Shown: one piece after another, positions 36,601-46,486 of the stretch
Position numbering within the stretch: the first letter of the stretch is position 1
How the letters are laid out: every line of letters begins with the position of its first letter
Made by a program: the position numbers and the translations under genes
The notes under the pieces: model-generated
The model's input: only the letters and a program-made list of their open reading frames with translations
Database searches by the model: none
Told to the model about the DNA's origin: nothing
Assembly: GCF_001418105.1 (NCBI RefSeq)
Contig: NZ_LIQI01000032.1
Span: 1 to 64,000 of the forward strand
Length of the DNA: 64,000 nt
Reading direction: 5' to 3'
Origin: Lacinutrix himadriensis
GTDB taxonomy: Bacteria; Bacteroidota; Bacteroidia; Flavobacteriales; Flavobacteriaceae

Positions 36601-38334
36601 AGAATTGCAACCTGTAATAAGATTTGTTCCTCTTACAAAAACAGTTTGCGGGTTGCTAATGTTGGTATAATTATCTGCAGATGCTATGCTATTTGTATTA
36701 TTTTCTGCATCTTCTGGAGTTAGGTAAAAAGTTAATTCTACGTCCGAACTTCCATTTATTTGTTGGTCTACATGTGTCACTAAATCAAAGGATGCAACGT
36801 CGTTATTTCCACATTGTACTGCATCACCAATACCGCTTAAATCTAAACCATTATTCACATCTAATAAACAGTCAACAATACTGTAACATGCATTTGTTAG
36901 AGTATTAACTCTTGCATAAATGGTTTGGTTACTATCCACTACATAAATATCTGGTAATATGTTTGTTTCGTTATCGGCATCTGCCATGGTAGCATAATAA
37001 GCAACCGTATAATCTGTGTTTCCGTTAGTTATACCTGCATTCATATCCGTTAAATTAAATGCAGCAAAACCATCGCTGTTTGCACAATTAATTAATTCTG
37101 AAGGATATACTTGTGGAGATAAATTAACTACTAAATCAAACATTGTGGTTTCAAAACTACCAGTATTACTATTTTCCACTCTAGCATATATAGTAAATGG
37201 GTTACTGGTATAGCTATTATAATCGCTTGTATGTGCAATAGCATTTGTTGCATTTTCTGCATCTACTAAACTTTCATAATACGTAACAATACTACAAGTA
37301 GATCCTCCAGTAATTACATTTGTTTGCGTTGTTAAATTAAAATCTACATCAAACTCATAAGGTCTACAAACCTCCATGTTTTCTGGATCTTGCCCTATCA
37401 AACTGTTAGTCAGCATAACATCTTGAAGTATGGTATTCGATTCAAAACCATTTGGATCGTAATAGGTTATTTCAGCAGTGTACACTTCATCCTCTGTAGG
37501 ACAAACATTAATACTAGCATCATTACTTACAAACTGACTAGAATTATCATACCATGTATATACATTTTCGGTATTATTTCCTCCGGAAGGACTAAAACGC
37601 CAAGCCTCAATAGTTGCCTCCCAAGCTCCAGTATTTCTTCCCGGAGGAACAACCGCTTGAGTACCTGCAGGATTTTGAATTCCTACAACTGCATTTCCAC
37701 TATTCCAAGTAGCACAAAGTGGCTTATTTAAAAGGTATACTTCAACAACATTGGTTGTTTCGTACAAAACAATCATTTGCGTTGTTCTTAAATCGTTACA
37801 AGAAAAATTTGCCATATCCATAAAACTAACCACCCACACTCTAAAAGGAGCAACTCCTTTAACCTCGTAAGCAATTTCTCCATTAACACTTGCGTCCATA
37901 TCATGCGCTGCACCAAAAATATTAGCATCACTCAATGCCGTATTCGTATTGTTTGGTAAAGTTTCTGTAAAAGCCCAACCATTAAAACCATTAGCCTTAG
38001 TAGTATCAAAAGAAATCACGCCATTACCCCCAATTATTAGATCACTATACGTATCTCCATAAAATGAAAAATCAAATGGAAGATTAAGAATACCACTCCA
38101 TGTATCATCTAAATTTAAAGAAGTTCCAGAATCTAAACCATCAAAATTGGATGGCGGATTAAAAGGAATACTCGCTACCGTATAATTTGAAGTTTCCTGA
38201 ATTAACGGAAAGTCCACCGTAAGGTCTGAACAGCCAGTACTACAATCGAGCTCCTGTGTAATATAAGAGGATTGCGAATAATGGTTTAAACTAAATAAAA
38301 CGGTAAGTAGTAATAAAAGTATTTTTTTCTTCAT
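33661..38334 (-). CDS. Very large repeat-containing type IX secreted surface protein
   Basis: This 1557-residue protein has, in order: a signal peptide (about 1-20); a nidogen-like beta domain (about 30-255, with LPFDFSFYGDTYSDLIIGGNGVI-type features); five repeats of about 85 residues (about 330-775), each with FNLT, YYxTLADAENxTN and QTIYVRV marks; and two near-identical CUB-like domains (about 781-881 and 998-1098) either side of a fibronectin III domain (about 885-985). A DUF7619-type region with SYDPNNK (about 1325-1470) and a type A sorting tail (YPNPANNTVNIQF, GMYFVVLKG) complete it. It is probably an adhesin or matrix protein displayed at the cell surface; no catalytic motif is seen. 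Confidence 0.88.
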   Translation of the reverse strand: MKKKILLLLLTVLFSLNHYSQSSYITQELDCSTGCSDLTVDFPLIQETSNYTVASIPFNPPSNFDGLDSGTSLNLDDTWSGILNLPFDFSFYGDTYSDLIIGGNGVISFDTTKANGFNGWAFTETLPNNTNTALSDANIFGAAHDMDASVNGEIAYEVKGVAPFRVWVVSFMDMANFSCNDLRTTQMIVLYETTNVVEVYLLNKPLCATWNSGNAVVGIQNPAGTQAVVPPGRNTGAWEATIEAWRFSPSGGNNTENVYTWYDNSSQFVSNDASINVCPTEDEVYTAEITYYDPNGFESNTILQDVMLTNSLIGQDPENMEVCRPYEFDVDFNLTTQTNVITGGSTCSIVTYYESLVDAENATNAIAHTSDYNSYTSNPFTIYARVENSNTGSFETTMFDLVVNLSPQVYPSELINCANSDGFAAFNLTDMNAGITNGNTDYTVAYYATMADADNETNILPDIYVVDSNQTIYARVNTLTNACYSIVDCLLDVNNGLDLSGIGDAVQCGNNDVASFDLVTHVDQQINGSSDVELTFYLTPEDAENNTNSIASADNYTNISNPQTVFVRGTNLITGCNSIGPFQLVVTTTPTSLNPLVSCETDGDGINVFDLTVIESEFINATITYHESLTDAENQLNEIADPTSYTNITNAQTIYVSVNYDNSSCSSILYLTILVSEAVIATQPTPLVACGTNDEATFNLDSKTNEILGGLDPNNTSVSYYATLAEAEDGAGIIYPTSAYVNVTNPQTIYVRVESNVPECADIVALELVVESCPTTVDVAVDCASAEVVNQTYCYTNEDTTQFVFTSTDGLPLVVVFNSGTTENTYDALVITDTDGTILYEGYGDDGDLTGLIFTSSGDAITVGVISDGSVTSCTNDPWDFDVTCLDTTALPNCNASLIESLNEAVAVDLDTDLSWNAATIAVTGYTLYVGTTPGATDVLDGVDVGNVLTYEPGMLTYETTYYVTIVPYNDNGPATGCSEESFTTKNDPNQIIDCASGETINQTYCYTNNDTSQFLFSSNDGSPVVVVFNSGTTENTYDELVITDTDGTILYEGYGNEGDLTGLVFTSSGDSITVGVTSDGSVTSCTNDPWDFTASCAGTIGFIEVNAFIDENTNAIFDASEFNFTEGEFSYEVNNSGIINYVHASTGHFTIPNYSDANTYDISFTIYEGYGGCLSQTITLMEDVSVIGGETLQVDFPITAIQNCEDIGVALLSSVPPRPGVSAYYTLIVENHGSIPVSGSVIFTQDALLTLNNVSNVDTGNSVTNTATGFVLDFNNLQAGAQEFVNITLDVPTNLNIGDLVTNMVVYTVDDIDTSNNQSVLTQEVVNSYDPNNKLEAHGPEIKLDEFTNEDYLYYTINFQNLGTAEALDIRVEDVLDAQLDASTFKMLNASHDYMVTRVGSDLKWQFEDINLPSESMDEPNSHGFVYFKIKPLAGYQDGDIIPNVADIYFDFNPAITTNIFESEFVTTLSVGEFSTISYSMYPNPANNTVNIQFNTAVAEKVLVSIYNVQGKLVNKPSAIANQTKVSFDISNLSQGMYFVVLKGESFKVVEKLIVQ
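35040..35340 (-). repeat. Internal direct repeat in the large secreted protein (downstream copy)
   Basis: This segment encodes the second CUB-like domain and is highly similar at DNA level to 35690-35990, sharing long identical runs such as the segment around GATCATTAGTACAACTAGTA. It indicates recent duplication or gene conversion. Confidence 0.7.
35690..35990 (-). repeat. Internal direct repeat in the large secreted protein (upstream copy)
   Basis: This encodes the first CUB-like domain; see the matching copy at 35040-35340. The repeats are separated by the fibronectin III domain. Confidence 0.7.
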
Positions 38335-38341
38335 AATAATG

Positions 38342-38349
38342 TAACTTTG
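38342..38349 (+). promoter_or_regulatory. Bacteroidota -7 box for the RNA methyltransferase gene
   Basis: TAACTTTG matches TAnnTTTG within the 37-base gap between divergent genes; the ATG is 23 bases downstream. Confidence 0.5.
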
Positions 38350-38371
38350 TGCTCACAATATAGGTAAATTA

Positions 38372-39172
38372 ATGGGCTTCAAACAAATAACAAGTACGCA
38401 AAATTCTTACATTAAAGAATTAGTTTTTTTAAAAGAGAAATCTAAGAACAGAAAACAGTCCGGATTATTTTTAATTGAAGGAGAACGCGAGGTATCCTTA
38501 GCTTTAAAAGGAAATTATGAAATAGCAACTATTCTATTTTACCCGCAATTATTTTCGGAAGAAAAACTAAACAAGCTTCACCTTTCGGAAGTGGATATTA
38601 TAGAAGTTTCTAAAGACGTATATCAAAAACTAGCATACAGAGGCACTACCGAAGGTATTATTGCTATTGCAAAAACAAAAGAATTATCTATTGAAAACCT
38701 AAAATTCAATACCCAAAACCCATTAGTTTTAATTGCCGAAGCTCCAGAGAAACCTGGAAATATTGGTGCTATTTTACGTACCGCAGATGCTGCGAATGTA
38801 GATGCTATAATTATAGCAAACCCCAAAACAGATCTTTACAATCCCAATATAATTCGCTCTAGCGTTGGCTGTGTATTTACCAACCAAATTGCTACAGGAA
38901 CTACGGAGGAAATCATATCTTTTTTAGACAAAAACAACATCGCTATTTATAGTGCTATTTTACAAGAAGCAGTAAATTATCACAAACAAGATTACACCAA
39001 AGCTTCTGCCATTGTAGTTGGTACCGAAGCAGATGGTTTGAGTGATACTTGGCGAAAAGCTTCCAAACAAAATATTAAAATACCCATGCAAGGCGAAATT
39101 GATTCTATGAACGTTTCGGTTGCTGCAGGGATTTTAATTTTTGAAGCGAAAAGACAACGGAATTTTCTTTAA
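38372..39172 (+). CDS. TrmH/SpoU family RNA 2'-O-methyltransferase
   Basis: This 266-residue SPOUT enzyme methylates ribose 2'-OH in rRNA or tRNA with SAM. An N-terminal substrate-binding domain (GLFLIEGEREVSLAL) is followed by the knotted domain. Its motifs 1-3 are PGNIGAILRTADA, VVGTEADGLSD and IPMQGEIDSMNVSVAAGI. The target nucleotide (23S rRNA G2251-like or other) cannot be assigned from sequence. It is followed by the Ste24-like protease gene after an 88-base gap. Confidence 0.92.
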   Translation: MGFKQITSTQNSYIKELVFLKEKSKNRKQSGLFLIEGEREVSLALKGNYEIATILFYPQLFSEEKLNKLHLSEVDIIEVSKDVYQKLAYRGTTEGIIAIAKTKELSIENLKFNTQNPLVLIAEAPEKPGNIGAILRTADAANVDAIIIANPKTDLYNPNIIRSSVGCVFTNQIATGTTEEIISFLDKNNIAIYSAILQEAVNYHKQDYTKASAIVVGTEADGLSDTWRKASKQNIKIPMQGEIDSMNVSVAAGILIFEAKRQRNFL

Positions 39173-39260
39173 AAAATTTCGCAATAATCAAAATACAAAT
39201 AACAAAATCCAAAAACGTACTTTTGGCATTTCGTTTTTTAATTTTTTGGAATTTGAATTT

Positions 39261-40493
39261 ATGACACCTACTACTCTATTTTACATCATAATAGCCATTT
39301 TAATCATCGATTTTATAATTGATAAAACACTCGATGCATTAAATGCAAAACATTATAAAGATGTTGTTCCTGAAGAATTACAAGATGTTTACGATGCCTC
39401 GGAATACAATAAATCGCAAGATTATAAGCAAACGAATTATAAATTTGGAATATTAACTTCTACGTTCTCTATTATATTAACACTAGGTTTTTTAATTTTT
39501 GATGGTTTTGAAGCAATTGACAATATTGCTAGAAGTTATTCTGAAAACCCTATACTTATCGCATTAATTTTCTTCGGAATAATTATGATAGGAAGCGATA
39601 TCCTCACCACTCCTTTTAGTTATTACCAGACTTTTGTTATTGAGGAGAAATTCGGATTCAACAAAACCACAAAAAAGACCTTTTGGTTCGATAAAATCAA
39701 AGGATGGTTTATGATGACTATTCTGGGAAGCCTTATACTTTCTGCAATAATTTGGTTTTACCAAACCACAGGAAACCAATTTTGGCTGTATGCTTGGGCT
39801 TTAGTTACTGCTTTTACGGTTTTTATGAATATGTTCTACGCCAAACTTATCGTACCACTTTTCAATAAACAAACGCCATTAGAAGCTGGAAGTCTTCGCG
39901 ATAAAATCTCAGCCTATGCAAAAACAGTTGGTTTTACCTTAGACAAAATTTTTGTTATTGATGGATCCAAACGAAGCACCAAAGCAAATGCATATTTCTC
40001 CGGATTTGGTAGTGAAAAACGCGTTACTTTATATGACACATTAATTAACGATTTAGACGAAGAAGAAATAGTTGCTGTGCTTGCGCATGAAGTTGGTCAT
40101 TACAAAAAGAAACATATTATATTTAACTTGGCTGCTTCGGTTTTACTAACAGGTTTCACCCTTTTTGTACTTTCCTTGTTTATTTCAAAACCTATATTAT
40201 CACAAGCTTTAGGTGTAGAAACGCCTAGTTTTCATATTGGATTAATTGCTTTCGGAATTTTATATAGTCCGCTTTCTGAAATCACAGGATTACTAATGAA
40301 CTGGTTTTCACGCAAATTTGAATACCAAGCAGATGATTATGCAAAAAACACGTATAAAGCCGAACCTTTAATTACTTCCTTAAAAAAGCTATCTAAAAAC
40401 AGCTTAAGTAATTTAACGCCACATAAAGCGTACGAATTTATGCATTATTCGCATCCTTCTTTATTAAAGCGAATTCAGAATTTGAGAAAATAA
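39261..40493 (+). CDS. M48 family membrane metalloprotease (Ste24/CAAX protease type)
   Basis: This 410-residue integral membrane protease has about six or seven membrane segments. The zinc motif is HEVGH (H276, E277, H280) and the third ligand lies in the EYQADDYA segment near residue 355. Family members cleave prenylated or damaged membrane proteins; bacterial homologues act in membrane quality control. I chose ATG 39261 (MTPTTLFYII), because the upstream extension to 39141 overlaps the methyltransferase gene and is low-complexity. Confidence 0.93.
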   Translation: MTPTTLFYIIIAILIIDFIIDKTLDALNAKHYKDVVPEELQDVYDASEYNKSQDYKQTNYKFGILTSTFSIILTLGFLIFDGFEAIDNIARSYSENPILIALIFFGIIMIGSDILTTPFSYYQTFVIEEKFGFNKTTKKTFWFDKIKGWFMMTILGSLILSAIIWFYQTTGNQFWLYAWALVTAFTVFMNMFYAKLIVPLFNKQTPLEAGSLRDKISAYAKTVGFTLDKIFVIDGSKRSTKANAYFSGFGSEKRVTLYDTLINDLDEEEIVAVLAHEVGHYKKKHIIFNLAASVLLTGFTLFVLSLFISKPILSQALGVETPSFHIGLIAFGILYSPLSEITGLLMNWFSRKFEYQADDYAKNTYKAEPLITSLKKLSKNSLSNLTPHKAYEFMHYSHPSLLKRIQNLRK

Positions 40494-40572
40494 TTTCCTC
40501 ATATTAAATTACATGCAACTTTAAACTAAAAAGGGTTGTGCATTAATTTTCTTTATACTATTTTTAATACTT

Positions 40573-42786
40573 ATGACAGATGCAGAAATAGAAAAAGAAA
40601 ACGCAGCCATTACCAAAGCATATAAAGAACTGCTTAAGGTAAGTTACAGAACGCTTAGTACTGAAGATAAAAAACTAATCCGAAAAGCCTTTGAAGTTGC
40701 TGTAGATGCACACAAAGAACAACGCAGAAAATCGGGTGAAGCTTATATTTTCCATCCTATTGCGGTTGCTAAAATTGTAGCACAAGAAATCGGATTAGAT
40801 GCAACCTCTATTGCTGCAGCGCTGCTTCATGACGTTGTAGAAGACAATGAAGACTATTCCATTCAAGACATTGAACAGCTTTTTGGTGAAACGGTAGCCA
40901 AAATTGTAGACGGACTTACAAAAATTTCTTCGCTTAATAAAGACATGGATGTTTCTATGCAAGCAGAGAATTTTAGAAAAATGCTACTCACACTTAATGA
41001 TGATGTTCGTGTTATCATTATTAAAATAGCAGATAGATTGCATAATATGCAGACTATGGATTCTATGCGAGCAGACAAGCAAGTGAAAATTGCTAGCGAA
41101 ACGCTTTATATTTACGCTCCTTTGGCACATAGAATCGGACTTTATAATATTAAAACCGAACTCGAAGATCTTGGCTTAAAATATACAGAACCAGAAGTAT
41201 ATAATGACATTTTGCTTAAAATGAAAGAAAGCAAAGAAGATCAAGACATCTATATCAAAGAATTTAATGATGTTATAAAAAACTCTCTAGATAAAGAAAA
41301 CCTAAATTACGATATCAAAGGAAGACCAAAATCTATTTTTTCTATTCGAAGAAAAATAATAAATCAAGGTGTTTCCTATGATGAAGTGTACGACAAATTT
41401 GCCGTTCGTATTATTTATAAAAGTGATCCGGAAAACGAAAAATTTCTAGCTTGGAAAATCTATTCCATAGTAACCGATCATTTTAGACCAAATCCTACAC
41501 GACTTCGTGATTGGATTTCTTCCCCAAAATCTACAGGTTACGAAGCATTACACATTACGGTAATGGGGCCAAAAGGTCGTTGGGTAGAAGTGCAAATCCG
41601 TAGTGAACGGATGAATGAAATTGCAGAAAAAGGCTATGCTGCACATTATAAATACAAAAACAAAGAAGAAAAAGAAGATAGCTTAGAAACTTGGATAAAC
41701 AGACTACAAGAGGCATTAGAAAATCATGGCGCAAATGCGGTGGATTTTGTAGAGCAATTTAAACTCAACCTGTATTCTAAAGAGATTTTTGTTTTCACAC
41801 CACAAGGAGATTTAAAATCCTTACCAAAAGGAGCCACTCCGTTAGATTTTGCATTTAGTATTCATACCGAAGTTGGCATGAAAACAAGAGGTGCAAAAGT
41901 AAATGGTAAATTAGTTCCTTTAAGTCACGAATTAAAAAGTGGGGATCAAGTAGATATATTAACTTCCGAAAGCGCGAAACCGAACCCAAACTGGTTAGAT
42001 TACGCCACAACAGCAAGAGCTAGAAGCAAAATTAAAACCGCTTTAAAAGAAAGCACAAAACTGGTTGCAGAAGAAGGAAAAGAAATTTTAAGAAGAAAAT
42101 TAAAACAACTTAAAATCACTTTAAACGAAAATTCAGTAAATGAAATGGTAAGTCATTTTAAACTTAAAACAAGTTTAGACTTATTTTATCGTGTTGGCTC
42201 TGGCGCTATAGATAACATCATGCTAAAGGAATATGCTTCGTCTAGAAGTAATGCTTTTGTTAGTTATATAAAGAATAAAATTTCAAGAAAAACAACGCCT
42301 ACTAAAGAAGAGCTTGAAAAAGACGAGATTACAAATAAATACGACTTACTTGTTTTTGGTAAAGAGGAAGAAAAATTGGACTATAAATTAGCAGTCTGCT
42401 GTAACCCTATTCCTGGAGATTCCGTTTTTGGATTCTTAACCATAAATGAAGGAATTAAAGTACATAAAAAGAATTGTCCTAATGCGGTAAGCATGCAATC
42501 AAACTACGCTTACAGAATTTTATCTGCTAAATGGATAGATTCTAGTCAGCAAGATTTTTCAGCACAAATCATACTTTCCGGTATCGATAATTTAGGTTTA
42601 GTAAATAACATTACTAAAATGATATCTTCCAATATGCACGTTAATATGAAAAGCATAAGTTTTCAAAGTGATGATGGCATCTTTTCAGGAAAAATAAATG
42701 TCGTAGTGAAAAACAAAAACTTATTAACAAAACTTATGGATAACCTTAAAAAAATTAATGGAATTGATAAGGTTAAAAGAGTATAA
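40573..42786 (+). CDS. Bifunctional (p)ppGpp synthetase/hydrolase (RelA/SpoT)
   Basis: This 737-residue long RSH protein controls the stringent response. The HD hydrolase domain has H61 and H86-D87 (LLHDVVEDN) and IADRLHNM. The synthetase domain has RPKSIFSIRRK, FAVRIIY and EVQIRSERMNEIAEKGYAAH. The TGS domain (IFVFTPQGDLKSLPKGATPLDFAF), a zinc-finger/helical region (CCNPIPGD, HKKNCPNA) and a C-terminal ACT domain (about 655-735) follow. Both catalytic halves look intact, as expected when there is one RSH enzyme. It is followed after 24 bases by a fur-family gene. Confidence 0.96.
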   Translation: MTDAEIEKENAAITKAYKELLKVSYRTLSTEDKKLIRKAFEVAVDAHKEQRRKSGEAYIFHPIAVAKIVAQEIGLDATSIAAALLHDVVEDNEDYSIQDIEQLFGETVAKIVDGLTKISSLNKDMDVSMQAENFRKMLLTLNDDVRVIIIKIADRLHNMQTMDSMRADKQVKIASETLYIYAPLAHRIGLYNIKTELEDLGLKYTEPEVYNDILLKMKESKEDQDIYIKEFNDVIKNSLDKENLNYDIKGRPKSIFSIRRKIINQGVSYDEVYDKFAVRIIYKSDPENEKFLAWKIYSIVTDHFRPNPTRLRDWISSPKSTGYEALHITVMGPKGRWVEVQIRSERMNEIAEKGYAAHYKYKNKEEKEDSLETWINRLQEALENHGANAVDFVEQFKLNLYSKEIFVFTPQGDLKSLPKGATPLDFAFSIHTEVGMKTRGAKVNGKLVPLSHELKSGDQVDILTSESAKPNPNWLDYATTARARSKIKTALKESTKLVAEEGKEILRRKLKQLKITLNENSVNEMVSHFKLKTSLDLFYRVGSGAIDNIMLKEYASSRSNAFVSYIKNKISRKTTPTKEELEKDEITNKYDLLVFGKEEEKLDYKLAVCCNPIPGDSVFGFLTINEGIKVHKKNCPNAVSMQSNYAYRILSAKWIDSSQQDFSAQIILSGIDNLGLVNNITKMISSNMHVNMKSISFQSDDGIFSGKINVVVKNKNLLTKLMDNLKKINGIDKVKRV

Positions 42787-42795
42787 AAAGTGTAA

Positions 42796-43263
<468 letters not shown>

Positions 43264-43273
43264 CTAAATTATA

Positions 43274-44545
43274 ATGGCAGTAGATTTACTACTAGGTTTA
43301 CAATGGGGAGATGAAGGCAAAGGAAAAATTGTCGATGTTTTAACCGCTAACTACAATATTATTGCACGTTTTCAAGGTGGTCCAAATGCAGGACACACTC
43401 TAGAATTTGATGGCATTAAACACGTTTTAAGAACGATTCCTTCCGGAATTTTTCACGACGAATCTATCAATGTAATTGGTAATGGAGTTGTAATAGACCC
43501 TGTAGTTTTTGCTAAAGAACTAGAAGGTTTAGATCAATTTAATTTAGATTATAAAACCAAGCTTATCATTTCTAGAAAAGCCCACGTAATCCTACCAACG
43601 CACAGACTTTTAGATGCTGCAAGTGAAGCCTCTAAAGGAAAAGCAAAAATTGGTTCTACCTTAAAAGGAATTGGTCCAACATACATGGATAAAACCGGTA
43701 GAAACGGAATTCGTGTTGGGGATTTAGAACTAAGCGATTGGAAAGAAAAATACAGAGCTTTAGCAAATAAGCACGAAGCTATGATTGCCTTCTACAATGT
43801 AGATGTGCAATACGATTTAGAAGAAATGGAAGCAGAATTCTTTGAATCTATTAAAGTTTTAAAGTCTTTACAATTTATTGACTCTGAAGAATATTTATAC
43901 CAAGCACAAAAAGCTGGAAAAACCATTCTTGCTGAAGGAGCGCAGGGTTCTCTTCTAGATATCGATTTTGGAACCTATCCTTTTGTAACATCAAGTAATA
44001 CCACAGCTGCAGGAGCCTGTACTGGCTTAGGCGTTGCACCAAACCAAATTGGCGATGTATATGGTATTTTTAAAGCATACACCACTAGAGTTGGTTCTGG
44101 TCCTTTCCCAACAGAACTTTTTGATAAAGTTGGTGAAGATATGGCAATCATTGGTAATGAAGTTGGCGCAGTTACAGGAAGAGCAAGACGTTGTGGTTGG
44201 TTAGATTTAGTAGCATTAAAATATGCTTGCCAAGTAAATGGTGTGACTAAATTAATGATGATGAAAGGAGATGTACTTTCTGGATTTAAAACACTTAAAA
44301 TTTGTACAGCGTACAAATACAAAGGGGAAACGATTACGCATTTCCCTTATAATGTAGAACCAGAAAATCTAGAACCAATCTATACTGACTTTAAAGGTTG
44401 GAAAGAAGATTTAACGCAAATGACAGATAAGTCACAATTCCCAAAAGAATTAAACGACTATATCGCTTTTCTTGAAAAAGAATTAGAAATCCCTATTCAT
44501 GTGGTTTCTGTTGGTCCAGATAGAAAGCAAACTATATATATGTAA
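43274..44545 (+). CDS. purA: Adenylosuccinate synthetase
   Basis: This 423-residue enzyme makes adenylosuccinate from IMP, aspartate and GTP, the first committed step to AMP. Seen: GLQWGDEGKGKIVD (catalytic D13), NAGHT with the catalytic histidine, GIGPTYMDK, EGAQGSLLDIDFGTYPFVTSS and TTRVGSGPFPTE. Complete length. It is last in the relA/spoT-fur-purA run, which ends at a terminator. The grouping links purine supply and ppGpp control, as inference. Confidence 0.97.
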   Translation: MAVDLLLGLQWGDEGKGKIVDVLTANYNIIARFQGGPNAGHTLEFDGIKHVLRTIPSGIFHDESINVIGNGVVIDPVVFAKELEGLDQFNLDYKTKLIISRKAHVILPTHRLLDAASEASKGKAKIGSTLKGIGPTYMDKTGRNGIRVGDLELSDWKEKYRALANKHEAMIAFYNVDVQYDLEEMEAEFFESIKVLKSLQFIDSEEYLYQAQKAGKTILAEGAQGSLLDIDFGTYPFVTSSNTTAAGACTGLGVAPNQIGDVYGIFKAYTTRVGSGPFPTELFDKVGEDMAIIGNEVGAVTGRARRCGWLDLVALKYACQVNGVTKLMMMKGDVLSGFKTLKICTAYKYKGETITHFPYNVEPENLEPIYTDFKGWKEDLTQMTDKSQFPKELNDYIAFLEKELEIPIHVVSVGPDRKQTIYM

Positions 44546-44569
44546 TAAACGCATATAAAAAATAAAATC

Positions 44570-44602
44570 AAACCTGTCTTGTAACCACTCGACAGGTTTT
44601 TT
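44570..44602 (+). terminator. Rho-independent terminator after purA
   Basis: AAACCTGTC/GACAGGTTT with a 12-base loop is followed by T3, 25 bases past the purA stop. Confidence 0.85.
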
Positions 44603-44672
44603 AGTATTAAAAAAATCTTAATCTGCAATAACACATCATAATAATAGTTATTTTTACCACAAATTATAGATT

Positions 44673-46484
44673 TTGAAGGTAAAGCACATATATACATTAT
44701 TACTATTTTTCTCTTTTGCTTTCGTACAAGCGCAACAACAGCAAATAGAAATTAAATATTCTGGATTCTTAGAATTTAAAGAAGCAGATACTCCTGGTTT
44801 AAAAATCATGACACGTGATGATTCTGGTCAAATTCATATTATACACGAAGGTGTAGACATGTGGTGTGACCAAGCACTACTCTACTCCAATGATAATTTT
44901 GTGGAAGCCTACGGAAACGTAAAAATGAAACAAGGAGACAGCATTAACATGACCTCTAAATATGTAGAGTATAGCGGAAAAACAAAACTAGCATTTGCAA
45001 GTGGCGATGTTATTTTAAAAGAACCAGCTTCTACCTTAACCACAGACACCTTGTATTTTGATCGTGCAAAGCAACAATCGTTTTACAAAAGTGGTGGAAA
45101 AGTAGTACGAGATTCTTCTGGAACGATTACTAGTCAAATTGGTCGTTACTATATGAACTCCCAAAAATACCAATTTGTAAAAAATGTAAAATTGGTAAAT
45201 CCGGATTACACTATTGATACCGAACGATTAGATTTTTTCACAGAAACAGGTCATGCTTTTCTTTATGGACCTTCGACTATTGTTACTGCAGACAGTAAAA
45301 TCTACTGCGAAAAAGGCTTTTTTAATACCGAAACCAAACAAGGTTATGCTGTAAAGAAATCTAGGATAGATTATGAAAATCGTATTTTTGAAGGAGATAG
45401 TATGTACTTTGACAACAACCAAAGCTTTGCTTCTGCAACCAATAACATAACAGTTACAGACACCATAAACAAGAGTATTGTAAAAGGGCATTACGCTGAA
45501 ATATACAAACTCAAAGATTCCGTTTTTATAACCAAACGTGCTTTAGCTATTTCGGTACAAGAAAATGATTCTGTGTACATGCATGCAGACACTTTAATGG
45601 TTACTGGTAAAGCAGAAAAAAGAATTACAAGAGCGTATAAAAATGCTAAGTTTTTTAAAACAGACATGAGCGGAAAAGCAGATTCTATTCATGTAAACCA
45701 TCTAACAGGATTAACACAACTTATCAACCTAACCAATACAACATCTAAAGAGGCATTTGTAACCAAAAGACAACCTATTCTATGGAATCTTGGCAACCAA
45801 ATGACTGGAGATACTATTCAAATAAAATCGAATCCGAAAACCGAAAAGTTAGATTCCCTTTTAGTGTTTGACAATGCTTTCATTATTAGTAAAGACACAC
45901 TTGGTGCAGGTTATAATCAAATTGTCGGAAAAATACTTATTGGTCTTTTTGATGAAGACAATACACTAAAGCAAGTAGATATTAACAAGAATGCGGAGTC
46001 TATTTATTTTGCTAGAAATGAAAAAAACGAATTAGTAGGAATTGACAAGTCTAAATCGGGAAGCATTATGATGCTATTTTCCAATGGAGATATTGATGAG
46101 CTCCGAAAGATCAGACAAGTAGACGGAAAGACCTATCCAGAATCTGAATTTCCTGAAAACGTAAGAAAACTGCGAGGGTTTAATTGGAGAGAAGAAGAAA
46201 GACCTAAAAATGTTGAAGATCTGTTTAGCGATGATCCTCCTTTAGTGCTACCAATAATTAAAGGGTTAGAGGATTATATCCCTCAAGAAGACTTCTTTGA
46301 TGACGCTATGTTAGAACGAATGGACAAAGCAGATAAGTCGGAAGCAAAAAAATCGAAGACACCAGTTACGAACCCGAAAGCATCTAGAAACGTACCGAAA
46401 AACAGTCTTAACAAAGGTGTTATGGCTCCTGCTCCTACTTTACTAAAAGAAAAATCACAGTTAATAGAACCTAAAAAAGATTAG
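44673..46484 (+). CDS. OstA-like (LptA/LptD N-terminal domain) exported protein
   Basis: This 603-residue protein has a signal peptide (about 1-21, FAFVQAQ). Repeated short beta units such as VEAYGNVKMKQGDSINMTSKYVEYSG and KLAFASGDVILKEPASTLTTDTLYFD form the beta-jellyroll OstA repeat used in lipopolysaccharide transport bridges. The C-terminal 80 residues are charged and disordered. It may carry LPS across the periplasm or help assemble LptD; Bacteroidota often have several such genes. The start is TTG 44673; no in-frame ATG precedes the signal peptide. Confidence 0.85.
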   Translation: MKVKHIYTLLLFFSFAFVQAQQQQIEIKYSGFLEFKEADTPGLKIMTRDDSGQIHIIHEGVDMWCDQALLYSNDNFVEAYGNVKMKQGDSINMTSKYVEYSGKTKLAFASGDVILKEPASTLTTDTLYFDRAKQQSFYKSGGKVVRDSSGTITSQIGRYYMNSQKYQFVKNVKLVNPDYTIDTERLDFFTETGHAFLYGPSTIVTADSKIYCEKGFFNTETKQGYAVKKSRIDYENRIFEGDSMYFDNNQSFASATNNITVTDTINKSIVKGHYAEIYKLKDSVFITKRALAISVQENDSVYMHADTLMVTGKAEKRITRAYKNAKFFKTDMSGKADSIHVNHLTGLTQLINLTNTTSKEAFVTKRQPILWNLGNQMTGDTIQIKSNPKTEKLDSLLVFDNAFIISKDTLGAGYNQIVGKILIGLFDEDNTLKQVDINKNAESIYFARNEKNELVGIDKSKSGSIMMLFSNGDIDELRKIRQVDGKTYPESEFPENVRKLRGFNWREEERPKNVEDLFSDDPPLVLPIIKGLEDYIPQEDFFDDAMLERMDKADKSEAKKSKTPVTNPKASRNVPKNSLNKGVMAPAPTLLKEKSQLIEPKKD

Positions 46485-46486
46485 TC

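Noticed and set aside
35040-37350. Regular repeats suggesting a CRISPR array
   Set aside because: The repeats lie in one continuous protein-coding frame, are about 85 codons apart and diverged, and have no spacer structure.
37390-37731. 113-codon plus-strand frame opposite the large secreted protein
   Set aside because: Shadow of a repetitive, stop-poor coding region; no domain.
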